Below are positions 26,702 to 35,288 of a stretch of 64,000 bases of DNA, in pieces. The position numbers were made by a program, and so were the translations under genes. Under the pieces are notes generated by a model. It did not search any database, was not told where the DNA came from, and saw only the letters and a list, made by a program, of their open reading frames with translations. The DNA lies in contig NZ_PJJL01000069.1 of the NCBI RefSeq assembly GCF_002929505.1, positions 169,829-233,828 of the forward strand. The letters are read 5' to 3'. Every line of letters begins with the position of its first letter. Positions within the stretch are counted from its first letter, which is position 1. This DNA is from Cryobacterium sp. Y57 (GTDB lineage Bacteria > Actinomycetota > Actinomycetes > Actinomycetales > Microbacteriaceae).

Positions 26702-27754
26702 TCAACGGATATTCCGCCCAGCGCGCACCGTGCGCCCAGTCAGCTGCAAGGCACGCAGATAGGTTTGATAACTTTGCAGGCCGAGCGTCTTCCAATCCCG
26801 TCCGGAAAGCTGTGGGCGCCGGTGGGCGCCGGCGGCACGCATCCGCTTGAGGGTGTCGCCGAGAATCTCGGCTGTGAGCTCGCCGTCATAGAGGTAAATC
26901 CAGTCGGGCCCGACTTCGTCGGCCAGGGCGAGGTTCGACGGCGTCGACGGCACGAGCACCGATCGATCGAGCGAGAGTGCTACGAGCAACACGCCCGAAT
27001 TGTGCATTTCGCGATAGGGCAGGACAACCAGCTCGGCCAATCCGACCTCAGCCACCAATTCTTCATCGGAGACAAAGCGCAACACCGAGCTGATGCGCGA
27101 ATCCTGCGCGGCCTCGGTGACGATGACTGTTTCGAGCCCGCTTGATGGTCTTCCGACTATGCGCAGGGTCAGGTCAGGGACCGGCAGTGCCCGGAACACC
27201 TGCAGCAGCGTTTCAACTCCCTTGTACGGCCGAATCAGGCCGAAATAGAGGAGGCGCCCTGACACCGATTCGGGCCGCGTCATGCCGCTGAAACGGTCGC
27301 GATAGTGCCCGTGCAAAATGGTGACCGCCCGAGACTCGGGTTCAACCGGTGTGGTCGGATTGAGACGAATTACCAGTGCAGTGCGGGCGTCGAGCGCGTT
27401 CAGCGCGCGTGTTTCGGCGCTCGCGCCGGCTTCGTGCGGGGTCAGGTTGTGTGCGGTGCGCACAATCGGAATGCGCTGCATTCGCACGCGCAGCAGTAGC
27501 GCGTAGAGCGCGCCGCGACGCAGCCGCGCCTTCAGCGGTCGCGGGGCGCGAATGAGCAGCTCCGGCCAGTGCACGTGAAGTACGTCATAGCGGCCGAGCA
27601 GCGCAGTGCGCCAAGAAAAGAATCGCATGGTCACGGCGGGCGGTGCGCCGTCGACCACTTGATTGACGTACCGCGTGGTGCCATCCGGCGGACTCAGCGA
27701 TTGCAACACGGTGATATTTTTCGCCCTTGTAGTAATCACGTCCATACCCCTCAC
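26702..27754 (-). CDS. Glycosyltransferase, GT4-like
   Basis: This is a 350-residue GT-B protein. The N-terminal part has RYDVLHVHWPELLIRAPRPL and VRTAHNLTPHEAG, seen in mannosyltransferase-like family members. The C-terminal domain has LLYFGLIRPYKGVETLLQVF, a donor-binding hallmark, and LVVLPYREMHNSGVLLVALS. Sugar specificity cannot be told. The GTG at 27754 is used; an ATG three codons later (27745) is equally likely. It lies in the reverse arm, 67 bases after the O-antigen-ligase-like gene. Confidence 0.83.
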   Translation of the reverse strand: MRGMDVITTRAKNITVLQSLSPPDGTTRYVNQVVDGAPPAVTMRFFSWRTALLGRYDVLHVHWPELLIRAPRPLKARLRRGALYALLLRVRMQRIPIVRTAHNLTPHEAGASAETRALNALDARTALVIRLNPTTPVEPESRAVTILHGHYRDRFSGMTRPESVSGRLLYFGLIRPYKGVETLLQVFRALPVPDLTLRIVGRPSSGLETVIVTEAAQDSRISSVLRFVSDEELVAEVGLAELVVLPYREMHNSGVLLVALSLDRSVLVPSTPSNLALADEVGPDWIYLYDGELTAEILGDTLKRMRAAGAHRRPQLSGRDWKTLGLQSYQTYLRALQLTGRTVRAGRNIR

Positions 27755-27821
27755 GGACCGGTGAGAACCGGAATTAACTGAGAATCTATCGGTTTAGCGT
27801 AGCGTGCGAGTCTTTCCTGCG

Positions 27822-29255
27822 TTAGAGCCTCGCGTACCCCCGTTTGGGGCGCACGGACCCCCTCCGAGCGCTCACCGCACGACCGGGTTCGTGTGGGCCA
27901 GCGGCATCCGCTCGCGTCGGATTCAGGGCCAGGATGAGCAGGCAGCCGAGCAGTAGGTGCATCGGGCGCAGGGCGTCGATGGCGTTGAAACCGGCAATAC
28001 ATACGGTGTACGCCAGGAGCGCAGCTGCCGCGCCGACGGCTCGGCGCGATAGCGCGTGCGCGACGGCCGAGCCGATCATCAGCAGGAACAGTCCGACGCC
28101 GGGCAATCCGAGGCTGATCAGCAGTTGCAAGAGCGAATTCTCGATGGTGACGTCGTTGAACATCCGCCCGGTGATGCCCGAGGTGCCGGGGCCCGAGCCG
28201 ATCCAGCCGGTGAGGTTGGCTGCCTGCACTGACACCCAGACGCCGAGGTCGCGGGCCTGCGACGAGAGTTCGGCTTCGACCGAGTTGTTGCGGGCGGTGA
28301 ACGCATCGAACTGGAACAATCCCACGACCGCGACGACCATGAGCACGGCGAGCAGGGAGAATTTACCCCAGCGCTTTTCGCCCCGCAGCAGGAGCGATAC
28401 CGTGTACGCAAAGCCGACGGCGATTGCCGCGGCGAGAATGGCGCCGCGCGAGACGGTCGCGACGAGGCCCAGACCGCTGAAAACGGCCGCGGCCAGGGCG
28501 GGTTTGGAACTCTCCTGTAGCCAGATGCCAATGGCTAGTGCACAAGCCACGGCCAGGAACAGGGCGGCGAAGAGCGGATGCCCGAACGATGCGTCGGCCC
28601 GATACACCGACCAGTGTTGATGGTCGGTGAGGCCGAGCGCCGAGAACAGGGTGCCCCAGATCGGATTGAAGCGCAACACGCTTTCGAGGACGGCGTAGGC
28701 GCCGAGCCAGGCGCCGAGCAGTAGCCAGGTGCGGCGAATCCAATACGCCTCCCGAGTGCTGGTGCCAATACACAGGGGCAGGAGAACGGCCGCGCTGAAG
28801 CTGATCGTCCAGCCGAGGCTCGCCTGCAGATCGGGCGTACGCGCGAGGGTGAACAGCGTCCAGACCAAAAAGATCAGGGCGAAGTAGCGGGTGGCTGACC
28901 GAAAGGGGGTGGATGGCGTCGCGGGCTGGGCATCCGTTTTCGTGGGGAGCAGGCGACGCAATGCCCAGATCACGATAATCATGGTGGTCAGCGGCAGGGC
29001 GCCGATTGGGCCGTCCTGCGGCAGGATGCGGGCCGGAATCAGTGCGAACGTGACCAGCGCTACGGCGGGAAGGATGTGCGCCGGCAGGAGGAACAGGGTG
29101 GTGGCGGCGGCGAAGCCGAGCAGGGTCAATGGAATGATGCCGACGGTGGTGATGAATCGCGGCAGAACCATGCTCGCCACAATGACGAAAAGGGCGGCGA
29201 GGGCAATCAGGATGACCGGCGTGCTGCGCAATCGGCGCAGAGTGGAATCGAACAT
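27822..29255 (-). CDS. O-antigen ligase/polymerase-like membrane protein (Wzy/WaaL type)
   Basis: This 477-residue protein has about 11-12 membrane helices (LIALAALFVIVASMVL; TTLFLLPAHILPAVALVTFAL; and others) and one large extracytoplasmic loop near residues 310-360, the layout of O-antigen polymerases and ligases. The segment VATVSRGAILAAAIAVGFA matches the R-x-A/G-rich block of this superfamily. It should polymerise repeat units at the outer face of the membrane. It is the first gene of the reverse arm, divergent from the acetyltransferase gene across a 170-base intergenic region. The last 35 residues are a basic cytoplasmic tail. Confidence 0.83.
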   Translation of the reverse strand: MFDSTLRRLRSTPVILIALAALFVIVASMVLPRFITTVGIIPLTLLGFAAATTLFLLPAHILPAVALVTFALIPARILPQDGPIGALPLTTMIIVIWALRRLLPTKTDAQPATPSTPFRSATRYFALIFLVWTLFTLARTPDLQASLGWTISFSAAVLLPLCIGTSTREAYWIRRTWLLLGAWLGAYAVLESVLRFNPIWGTLFSALGLTDHQHWSVYRADASFGHPLFAALFLAVACALAIGIWLQESSKPALAAAVFSGLGLVATVSRGAILAAAIAVGFAYTVSLLLRGEKRWGKFSLLAVLMVVAVVGLFQFDAFTARNNSVEAELSSQARDLGVWVSVQAANLTGWIGSGPGTSGITGRMFNDVTIENSLLQLLISLGLPGVGLFLLMIGSAVAHALSRRAVGAAAALLAYTVCIAGFNAIDALRPMHLLLGCLLILALNPTRADAAGPHEPGRAVSARRGSVRPKRGYARL

Positions 29256-29428
29256 CGGCCGCCTCGGATTGTAGTGGCGCAGTGGATGGATCGGGTGTCG
29301 CGCAGCGCCAGTGGAGTAGCGGCAACGATAACACGTGAATTTTCCTCAGCGCCAGCGCGGCCGCCCGAAAACCGATACTTTGAGCGGGTCGCTGAAAGCC
29401 TGAATCACCAAAGAAGTGGAGTTTTACG

Positions 29429-29953
29429 GTGAAATTTTCCCGTCTTGCCTATAGATTTCAGCGAAGCACCCGGGGCCGGGTGTACGCCATGCGTGCCCTG
29501 GGTGTGCAGATCGGCGCCGGATGCCGCATCCTCTCCGACATCATCACGTCGGAGCCGTGGCTCATCTCCGTTGGTGATCGCGTGACGATCAGTTCTGGCG
29601 TGACATTCATCACCCATGACGGATCCGGCTGGCTCTACCGGGATGAGCGCGGCCGCCGCTACCGGTTTGCGCCGATTCGGGTAGGCTCCGACGTCTTCAT
29701 CGGTGCCGGTGTCACCGTGCTGCCGGGCGTGCGAATCGGCGACCGGTGCGTGGTGGGAGCAGGGTCGGTGGTCACCGCATCCGTGCCGGACGGCACCATC
29801 GTGGCCGGCGTTCCGGCCCGTCCGATCAAGAACTGGCCCGAGTTCCACGCGGGGCTTGCCGGGTGGCCGGCCGAGGCTGATATGGTCGGCGAAACGTACC
29901 GCCAGCGGGTCGACTCAATCGCCGAGGGGTTTCAGGTCAACAAGCCGGCGTAA
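29429..29953 (+). CDS. Left-handed beta-helix O-acetyltransferase
   Basis: This 174-residue protein has the hexapeptide repeats of the maltose/galactoside/serine acetyltransferase group (VQIGAGCRILSDIIT; GSDVFIGAGVTVLPGVRIG; DRCVVGAGSVVTASVPDGTI; VAGVPARPIKNWPEF). It should acetylate a sugar with acetyl-CoA in the cytoplasm. The GTG at 29429 has AGTGGAG about 8 bases upstream. The 3' end overlaps the convergent YdcF gene by 17 bases. Confidence 0.85.
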   Translation: MKFSRLAYRFQRSTRGRVYAMRALGVQIGAGCRILSDIITSEPWLISVGDRVTISSGVTFITHDGSGWLYRDERGRRYRFAPIRVGSDVFIGAGVTVLPGVRIGDRCVVGAGSVVTASVPDGTIVAGVPARPIKNWPEFHAGLAGWPAEADMVGETYRQRVDSIAEGFQVNKPA

Positions 29954-30506
29954 TCCACGCCTTGACGAAACCGGCGCTCTGGTAGACGAACTGGTAAGCC
30001 CATTTCAGCGGATCCATCGGCTGCCGGGCGCCGACCACGGCGAGGGAACCGGCGTAGCACCGGCCAATCTGCACCCGGGCTCGGCTCACGTGGTAGCTCG
30101 AGGTGACCACGATCACCCGATTCCATCCGTGGACGGTCGCGAACGCGGTAATCGCTTCGGCTTCACCGCGGGTCGTGGTCGGGTGCGCGTCGAAGCACTG
30201 CACTTTGATCATCGTGCCGGGTATCGGAACGGCTCGCGCGCAGAGATGTGCCGGGCGAGTGTCACCGCCGAATGCGTCTGAGATGAAAATCCTGCCGCTG
30301 TATCCGGATTCGGCGAGGTCCACGGCTTTCGCAACGACGGCTGCGCTGCCGAGTCCGCCAAGAACGACGATGGCCTCGGCCCGGTGTGGCGCATCCTCGC
30401 GCAGAAACATGACGGTCCGAGTGGTGACGGCCAGAAGCCCCGCGATCAGGAGCGCCAGGCCGGTGAGCACGACCAGCACGCGCTGTCGCCGGCGAGCTCG
30501 TCTCAA
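29937..30506 (-). CDS. YdcF/SanA-like DUF218 protein
   Basis: This 189-residue protein has one N-terminal membrane helix (VLVVLTGLALLIAGLLAVT) and a DUF218 domain (AEAIVVLGGLGSAAVVAKAVDLAESG; TRGEAEAITAFATVHGWNRVIVVTSSYHVSRA, the core block). ElyC/SanA relatives are linked to envelope integrity and lipid-carrier metabolism; the biochemical role is unknown. The TTG start overlaps the stop of the acyltransferase gene (TTGA). Confidence 0.82.
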   Translation of the reverse strand: MRRARRRQRVLVVLTGLALLIAGLLAVTTRTVMFLREDAPHRAEAIVVLGGLGSAAVVAKAVDLAESGYSGRIFISDAFGGDTRPAHLCARAVPIPGTMIKVQCFDAHPTTTRGEAEAITAFATVHGWNRVIVVTSSYHVSRARVQIGRCYAGSLAVVGARQPMDPLKWAYQFVYQSAGFVKAWITPAC

Positions 30507-31630
30507 TCGCTTCGTGGCAGCATCCGCTCTGTGGATTCTGCCGCCTCGGCCGAAACGGACGCCGCCGCTTTCCCCGTTACGCTCCCCGCGGGAGCGCGAC
30601 CGGAGAACCAGGCCGGCACAGCGAATCCGTAGCGCAGCACCGGACGGTCGCGCACAAGGTGCCAGAAAGCCAGGGAGGCGGCGACCGCGCCACCGGCGAC
30701 GAGCAGGGGCAGTACCGGGCCGAGGTGGTCGAGCCAGGTCTGGCCGCGGGCGAGCAGCAGCAGGCTGGTCAAGGCTGAGACGAACAAAACGTGCACGACG
30801 TAGATCGGGAGGGTGTTGCGGCCGACGTAGGTCAGCCAGTCGAACGCCCGGAACCCCACCAGAAACCGGGCCACGAGGAGGCCGGCGCCGAGGGCCAGCA
30901 GGCTCACCAGCATGAGGGTACCCGTAATGAACGGTGCCCGGGCGTCGACGATGAGAATCACACCGGCCAGTACCAGGAAGGTTACGCCGAAACCGAGGCC
31001 GAGCCAGAGGGCGCCCGACCGGCTGGGCCGATTGACGAAGGTCAGGATCTGCTCGCGCAGGTAGCAGCCGAGAAGGAAGAACACGAAGTATCGGCCGATG
31101 CCGTTCCAGGCGATGTTACCGGTGTCAGCGCGAGCGAAGAACAATGCCGACAGCACGGCAGCGACGCCGATTTGCACTCGCCAGTCGATGTGGTTTCGCA
31201 TGAGTTTTGAGGCGATGAAGAACAGGGCGAGGGCGTAGAGAAACCATAGGCCGTTGCTGGGCCGCAACGGGGCGAGCAGCAGATCGACCGGGTTGGTCTC
31301 GTCAAAGCCCGCGGGGTTTGGCAGCAGGGAGAAATAGCCAAAGCGGATGACTGTCCACAGCAGCAGCGCCCAGACCAGCAGGCTCAGTCGGGTGCGCCAG
31401 AGAGTGGGCCAGGTGCGTGTGATGATCGACGCGGCGAACAGGCCGGAGGCGAGAAAAAACAGCGGCATGCGAAACACGATGAAGACGAGGTTGATCTTGT
31501 TCCACAGTTCGGGGGCCAGGCCGGAAAGGACTGTCCACTGCACCGCATGCGCCAGGGCGACGAGTAAAATCGCAATACCCTTTGCGCCGTCGACCCAGTC
31601 GACTCTGGTGCGATCGATCTCGCTGCCCAC
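30503..31630 (-). CDS. Acyltransferase-3 family membrane protein
   Basis: This 375-residue protein has about ten membrane helices. It starts with the family motif (VDWVDGAKGIAILLVALAHAV) and has FRMPLFFLASGLFAASI as the second conserved block. It is likely a sugar O-acyltransferase for the surface glycan. The GTG at 31630 is preceded by GGGAGG. It resembles the protein at 9347-10417. Its neighbours are the Tat-exported esterase-like protein upstream and YdcF downstream, all on the same strand. Confidence 0.86.
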   Translation of the reverse strand: MGSEIDRTRVDWVDGAKGIAILLVALAHAVQWTVLSGLAPELWNKINLVFIVFRMPLFFLASGLFAASIITRTWPTLWRTRLSLLVWALLLWTVIRFGYFSLLPNPAGFDETNPVDLLLAPLRPSNGLWFLYALALFFIASKLMRNHIDWRVQIGVAAVLSALFFARADTGNIAWNGIGRYFVFFLLGCYLREQILTFVNRPSRSGALWLGLGFGVTFLVLAGVILIVDARAPFITGTLMLVSLLALGAGLLVARFLVGFRAFDWLTYVGRNTLPIYVVHVLFVSALTSLLLLARGQTWLDHLGPVLPLLVAGGAVAASLAFWHLVRDRPVLRYGFAVPAWFSGRAPAGSVTGKAAASVSAEAAESTERMLPRSD

Positions 31631-31643
31631 TGGTACCTCCCTA

Positions 31644-32522
31644 TCAGATCGACCACTGAGCGAAGGTTTTGATCATGTCGGTGTGGGCAAAGCCCGGCGT
31701 CTCGTGGCCGAGCGTGTGGTACATCACTTGGGTATCGGCGGCGACCGGCTTGATCTTATTGATCAGGGCGAGGCCGTTTCTGCTCGGCAGGACGACGTTA
31801 TCGGGGTGGGCGTCATCGGAGACGAGCACCTTGACCCGGCTGTTGGTCCAGGGTGTCGCGCTGATGCGTGCGGGGTTGGTTGCCTTGATCAGGGCGGGAT
31901 CGTTGCCGTAGGCGTCTCCGACGCGCGCCTGGTTCTTGGTGTCGTAGGCGTAGAGCCACTCGTTGTCATAGAGCCCGTTCACCAGGTATAGGCCGCGGAT
32001 GTACGGGATGAGCTTCTTGCCATAGGTGTAGCAGCCGAGCGATCCGCCAAAGGAGGTGGCGCGCAGAAAATTGCGGCGCACGGTGTAGAGCGCGCTCAGG
32101 TAGGTCCAGGCATTTTTCTGCGCCGTCGTGGCGATGGAGTTGGTGTACTGGGCGCCAGAGGCATTGATGCAGATGGCGATGGTGTTCTGATCGACAACGA
32201 GTTCACCGGGATACTTGTACCCGCCGTTGAGCGCGTTGTGCGAGCTGGATGCTGCATGGTAGAACCAGACAGCACCGACAGCGCTCGCCGAGTTCATCGA
32301 GATGGTCTGCGGAATGAACAGGCGGGCCCGATCACCGCCGATGTCTACTTCGATATTGTCGTAGAGCTTTCTCCCCTTTTGGGTAAGCACGTTGGAGAGG
32401 CGTGACACCTCTCCCGGTAGTTTCGGGGCGGTGGCAGCGAACGCGACGGGTGCGCCGAGCGCACCGAAACCCAGCGTAGCTGCGCCAGCCGTTGACAAAG
32501 TGAGAAACCCTCGACGGTCCAT
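31644..32522 (-). CDS. Tat-exported alpha/beta hydrolase-like protein
   Basis: This 292-residue protein starts MDRRGFLTLSTAGAATLGFG, a twin-arginine signal with an Ala-rich cleavage region (FAATAP). A nucleophile-elbow-like GGSLGC lies near residue 165, followed later by DDAHPDNVVLPSR and GHETPGFAH, which could supply the acid and His. A secreted esterase or depolymerase role on the polysaccharide is inferred; no family can be named with certainty. It is transcribed together with the acyltransferase 13 bases downstream. Confidence 0.65.
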   Translation of the reverse strand: MDRRGFLTLSTAGAATLGFGALGAPVAFAATAPKLPGEVSRLSNVLTQKGRKLYDNIEVDIGGDRARLFIPQTISMNSASAVGAVWFYHAASSSHNALNGGYKYPGELVVDQNTIAICINASGAQYTNSIATTAQKNAWTYLSALYTVRRNFLRATSFGGSLGCYTYGKKLIPYIRGLYLVNGLYDNEWLYAYDTKNQARVGDAYGNDPALIKATNPARISATPWTNSRVKVLVSDDAHPDNVVLPSRNGLALINKIKPVAADTQVMYHTLGHETPGFAHTDMIKTFAQWSI

Positions 32523-32567
32523 GCTGCATAAGCTAGCAGAGTGAATCGACGAGGTCCAATCCGACAG

Positions 32568-33041
32568 TTATCGACGTTGGATTGTGCGGCGCGCGGGGCG
32601 CGGCCCCAGAGCGAGACGAAGCACGATCAGCGCCAGAACCATGCCGAATACCGCCCCGAGACTGTTGGCTACGAGGTCGCTGACGGTCGCGAAGCGCTCG
32701 GGCAGAAAAAGGACCTGGCCGAGCTCGATCATGGCGCTGATCAGGGCGCCGATCACCGGGCCGAGCCACCAGCGCCGCGCTCCGGCGAGCACCACGACGA
32801 GCAGGCCGATAGGAATGAACAGCGCGATGTTGGCGGTGAACTCAATGGTGTCGTAGCCAAACCGATTCGGCATCCCGTGCCCGTGTAGCCAGGTCACGAA
32901 AGCCCCGATCGACCCGTGCACGTTCCGGTCGACGGGCGTGGGCCAGAAAGCGATCAGAGTGAGGGCGACAAGGTAGGCCAGCATGACCCACAGGGCGCAG
33001 CCACGTAGCCGCCTGTGTCGACGTCGTTGAATCGCGGTCAT
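32568..33041 (-). CDS. VanZ-like family membrane protein
   Basis: This 157-residue protein has four membrane helices. The family signature is visible in YDTIEFTANIALFIPIGLL and ISAMIELGQVLFLPER, followed by DLVANSLGAVFGM. VanZ of enterococci gives low-level teicoplanin resistance by an unclear route; most chromosomal relatives have unknown envelope roles. The ATG at 33041 has AGGAGAT just upstream. It lies in a run with the MFS gene and the Tat esterase-like gene. Confidence 0.85.
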   Translation of the reverse strand: MTAIQRRRHRRLRGCALWVMLAYLVALTLIAFWPTPVDRNVHGSIGAFVTWLHGHGMPNRFGYDTIEFTANIALFIPIGLLVVVLAGARRWWLGPVIGALISAMIELGQVLFLPERFATVSDLVANSLGAVFGMVLALIVLRLALGPRPARRTIQRR

Positions 33042-33071
33042 GACATCTCCTGGTTACTAATCGGGTTTGCA

Positions 33072-33980
33072 CTACTCGGCGGCTGCGGCCGGGCTCTTGT
33101 CCAAGACGCGCTTCGGCAGGGCAAAGACGAGCAGGAGCGCGAGAATGACTCCGCCGGTGAATGCCGGGTGTGTGAACAGGTGCGGAGGTACGAGTGGGCT
33201 GCGGTCACGTTTCGCGACGGAGACTTCCCAGGCGCCAAAAGCCACCACGAGCAGTACGCCGGCAGCGAGGGCGAAAACGCTCCAGAGCTGCCAGCCGTGA
33301 TCCTGGCCCTCAATCAGAGGGACCAGGAAGGCGACCAGGCCAGCGGAGATGAGCGCGAGTCCGAGCCAGTCGGTGCCCGTACGGGACACCTGTCTGGCTC
33401 GGGGGAGTGCGGCGCCACCGGGCAGGAGAAAGACGGTGGCGACGAGGGCGAGTACGCCGATCAGCAGGTTCACCCAAAAGACCAGGCGCCAGCCGTTGTC
33501 GACGCCGAAGGCCTCGATGATCAGGCCGCCGACGATGGGGCCGAGCGAGGAGGAGACGCCGATGACCAAGCCCATGATGGCGTAGGCCTTGCCTCGGGCC
33601 ATCGGTGGGAACATCAGCTGGATAACGGCGGTGATCGCCGATACGAACACGCCTCCGGCCAGGCCCTGCATAACACGGGCGATGATCAGCTGCAGGTCGT
33701 TTTGGGCGAGACCGCAGGCGAGACTCGCAATAGTGAACAGTGCCAGGCCGATGAAGAAGACCCATTTGTGGCCATAGCGATCGCCGACCCGGCCGGCCGG
33801 GATGAGCGCAAGGCCAAAGGCGAGGGCGTAGCCGGAGATAATCCACGACAGAGTGGCCTCGCTGGCGTCGAGGCTCGTGCGAATGCTCGGAAGCGCAACG
33901 TTCACGATGGTCGTATCCAGCAGCGCCATGAACATGCCGGCGAGAAGCACGATCAGGGCCTGCCACGCCCGACGTGGCAC
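33072..33980 (-). CDS. MFS transporter of the DHA2/EmrB type, internally deleted
   Basis: About 302 residues are present, against about 460-520 for 14-helix DHA2 drug exporters. Helices 1-8 look normal (FMALLDTTIVNVALPSIR motif; RVGDRYGHKWVF motif A; GLVIGVSSSLGPIVGGLI motif C). After HPAFTGGVILAL the sequence runs straight into LLVFALPKRV, which looks like the last helix and tail of such proteins. Helices of about 9-13 seem lost by an in-frame deletion near 33130-33150. Export activity is doubtful. The GTG at 33980 is a best guess for the start. Confidence 0.65.
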   Translation of the reverse strand: MPRRAWQALIVLLAGMFMALLDTTIVNVALPSIRTSLDASEATLSWIISGYALAFGLALIPAGRVGDRYGHKWVFFIGLALFTIASLACGLAQNDLQLIIARVMQGLAGGVFVSAITAVIQLMFPPMARGKAYAIMGLVIGVSSSLGPIVGGLIIEAFGVDNGWRLVFWVNLLIGVLALVATVFLLPGGAALPRARQVSRTGTDWLGLALISAGLVAFLVPLIEGQDHGWQLWSVFALAAGVLLVVAFGAWEVSVAKRDRSPLVPPHLFTHPAFTGGVILALLLVFALPKRVLDKSPAAAAE

Positions 33981-34086
33981 GTCGGACGCCGTCGGGCGGC
34001 GGGCTGAGAAATCATGCGCGAGATCCGTTTCGCGCCGGTCTCCCGGCGATCCCCGGCAGGAGTAAGGCCGGTGCCGACAGGTGAGC

Positions 34087-34133
34087 GTACAACACAACCC
34101 CCCACTCGATTGGATTGGGGGGTTGTGTTGTAC
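34087..34133. terminator. 17-bp perfect inverted repeat between tRNA-Pro and the MFS gene
   Basis: GTACAACACAACCCCCC (34087-34103) pairs exactly with 34117-34133 across a 13-base loop. It sits 26 bases downstream of the tRNA-Pro gene and upstream of the MFS gene. It is likely a strong transcription terminator for the tRNA, though no U-run follows on either strand. Confidence 0.6.
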
Positions 34134-34158
34134 TTTCGGCCATTAGTATCTACTGCGG

Positions 34159-34232
34159 TCGGGGTAACAGGATTTGAACCTGCGACCTCGTCGTCCCGAA
34201 CGACGCGCGCTACCAAGCTGCGCCATACCCCG
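34159..34232 (-). tRNA. tRNA-Pro (anticodon CGG)
   Basis: This is a 74-base cloverleaf on the minus strand. The acceptor stem is CGGGGTA/TACCCCG with discriminator A. The anticodon arm CGTCG-TTCGGGA-CGACG gives anticodon CGG. The T-arm contains GGTTCAAATCC. CCA is not encoded. Confidence 0.95.
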
Positions 34233-34295
34233 ATGGCCCGTGGGCCTCACTCAGTATAGGCGCTCTCACCCTTCCCCGACGAATTGAGTCGGCAG

Positions 34296-35288
34296 TTAGG
34301 CGGAGGTGAGCGTGAGCAGCGTCGCCTCGGGCGGGCAGGCGAAGCGTACGGGTGCGTAAATAGAAGTTCCCAGGCCAGCCGAGACGTTCAAAAATGCCGT
34401 ACGCAAGCCATGGTTCCACAGGCTCAAGCCCTTGACCTGGCGCCGCGGAATATCGCAATTGGTCACGAGCGCGCCGAAACCCGGCACGCAGACCTGGCCG
34501 CCGTGGGTGTGGCCAGCCAGAATCAGCTGGGCGCCATGGTTGACAAAAGAGTTCAGCACCCGCTGGTAGGGCGCGTGAGCAACACCGACGGTGAGTGTGG
34601 ACCGCGGGGCTGCGGCTTCTTCAGGGTCGGGCCAGACGTCGTCGCCGAGCGGATCGTTGGCCCGCAGGTCGTCGATCGCACGCGTGATCAGGTCGAGCCG
34701 GTCCCGCCCGATGTGCGGGTCATCGACGCCGAAGAACTCCACGTGGGTGTCTTTCAGGTCGAGAGAATCGGCGGCGTTGTTGATATCCGTCCAACCGAGA
34801 TCGGCGAACACGCGGCGCAGCGCATCGGTGTCGAGCTCTTCCCGGCGAACGGTGCGCCGGCTCGACGGCCCGCCGAAGTAGGTGAACGGATTCTTCACCT
34901 GCGGTCCGATGTAGTCGTTGGAGCCGTTGACGAAGACGCCGGGAATGCCCCGGAACGGTGCGAGAGCGTACTCGATGCCACTGACGCCGTTTTCATGACC
35001 TAAGTTGTCACCGGTATCGACGACGAGGTCGGGCTTCAGGGAAGCGAGGCTGCGCACCCACTCCTGCTTGTTCTTCTGCCACGGAGCCATGTGCAGGTCG
35101 GAGAGGTGCAGCACCCGAATAGGTGTCGACCCCGGCGCGAGCACCGGAACGTTCACCTCACGCAGCGTGAAACGGTTCCGCTCCACGAGCGCACCCCAGG
35201 CGAAGGCGGTCAGGCCAACCGCGCCCGCCGACGCCAGCAACGCGCCGACGAGTCGTCCACCCTCGCCGAGGGGGCGAAGTGCGGTCAT
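34296..35288 (-). CDS. Calcineurin-like metallophosphoesterase, membrane-anchored
   Basis: This 330-residue protein has one N-terminal membrane segment (ALLASAGAVGLTAFAWGALV) and the metallophosphoesterase metal ligands in order: LHLSDLHMAPW, VVDTGDNLGH, FVNGSNDY (GNHD replaced by GSND), GVAHAPYQRVL and LAGHTHGGQVC. The GSND variant keeps the Asn and Asp but loses the His that assists catalysis in many relatives. The start overlaps the stop of the PBP gene (ATGA), so the two are coupled, as recalled for ponA2 and the next gene in mycobacteria. Phospholipid or UDP-lipid hydrolysis is possible but not shown. Confidence 0.87.
   Translation of the reverse strand: MTALRPLGEGGRLVGALLASAGAVGLTAFAWGALVERNRFTLREVNVPVLAPGSTPIRVLHLSDLHMAPWQKNKQEWVRSLASLKPDLVVDTGDNLGHENGVSGIEYALAPFRGIPGVFVNGSNDYIGPQVKNPFTYFGGPSSRRTVRREELDTDALRRVFADLGWTDINNAADSLDLKDTHVEFFGVDDPHIGRDRLDLITRAIDDLRANDPLGDDVWPDPEEAAAPRSTLTVGVAHAPYQRVLNSFVNHGAQLILAGHTHGGQVCVPGFGALVTNCDIPRRQVKGLSLWNHGLRTAFLNVSAGLGTSIYAPVRFACPPEATLLTLTSA

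Noticed and set aside
9347..34000. The glycan locus as a defence island or biosynthetic cluster of a small molecule
   Set aside because: All recognisable genes fit Wzx/Wzy-type polysaccharide production; no nuclease, toxin, NRPS or PKS genes are present.
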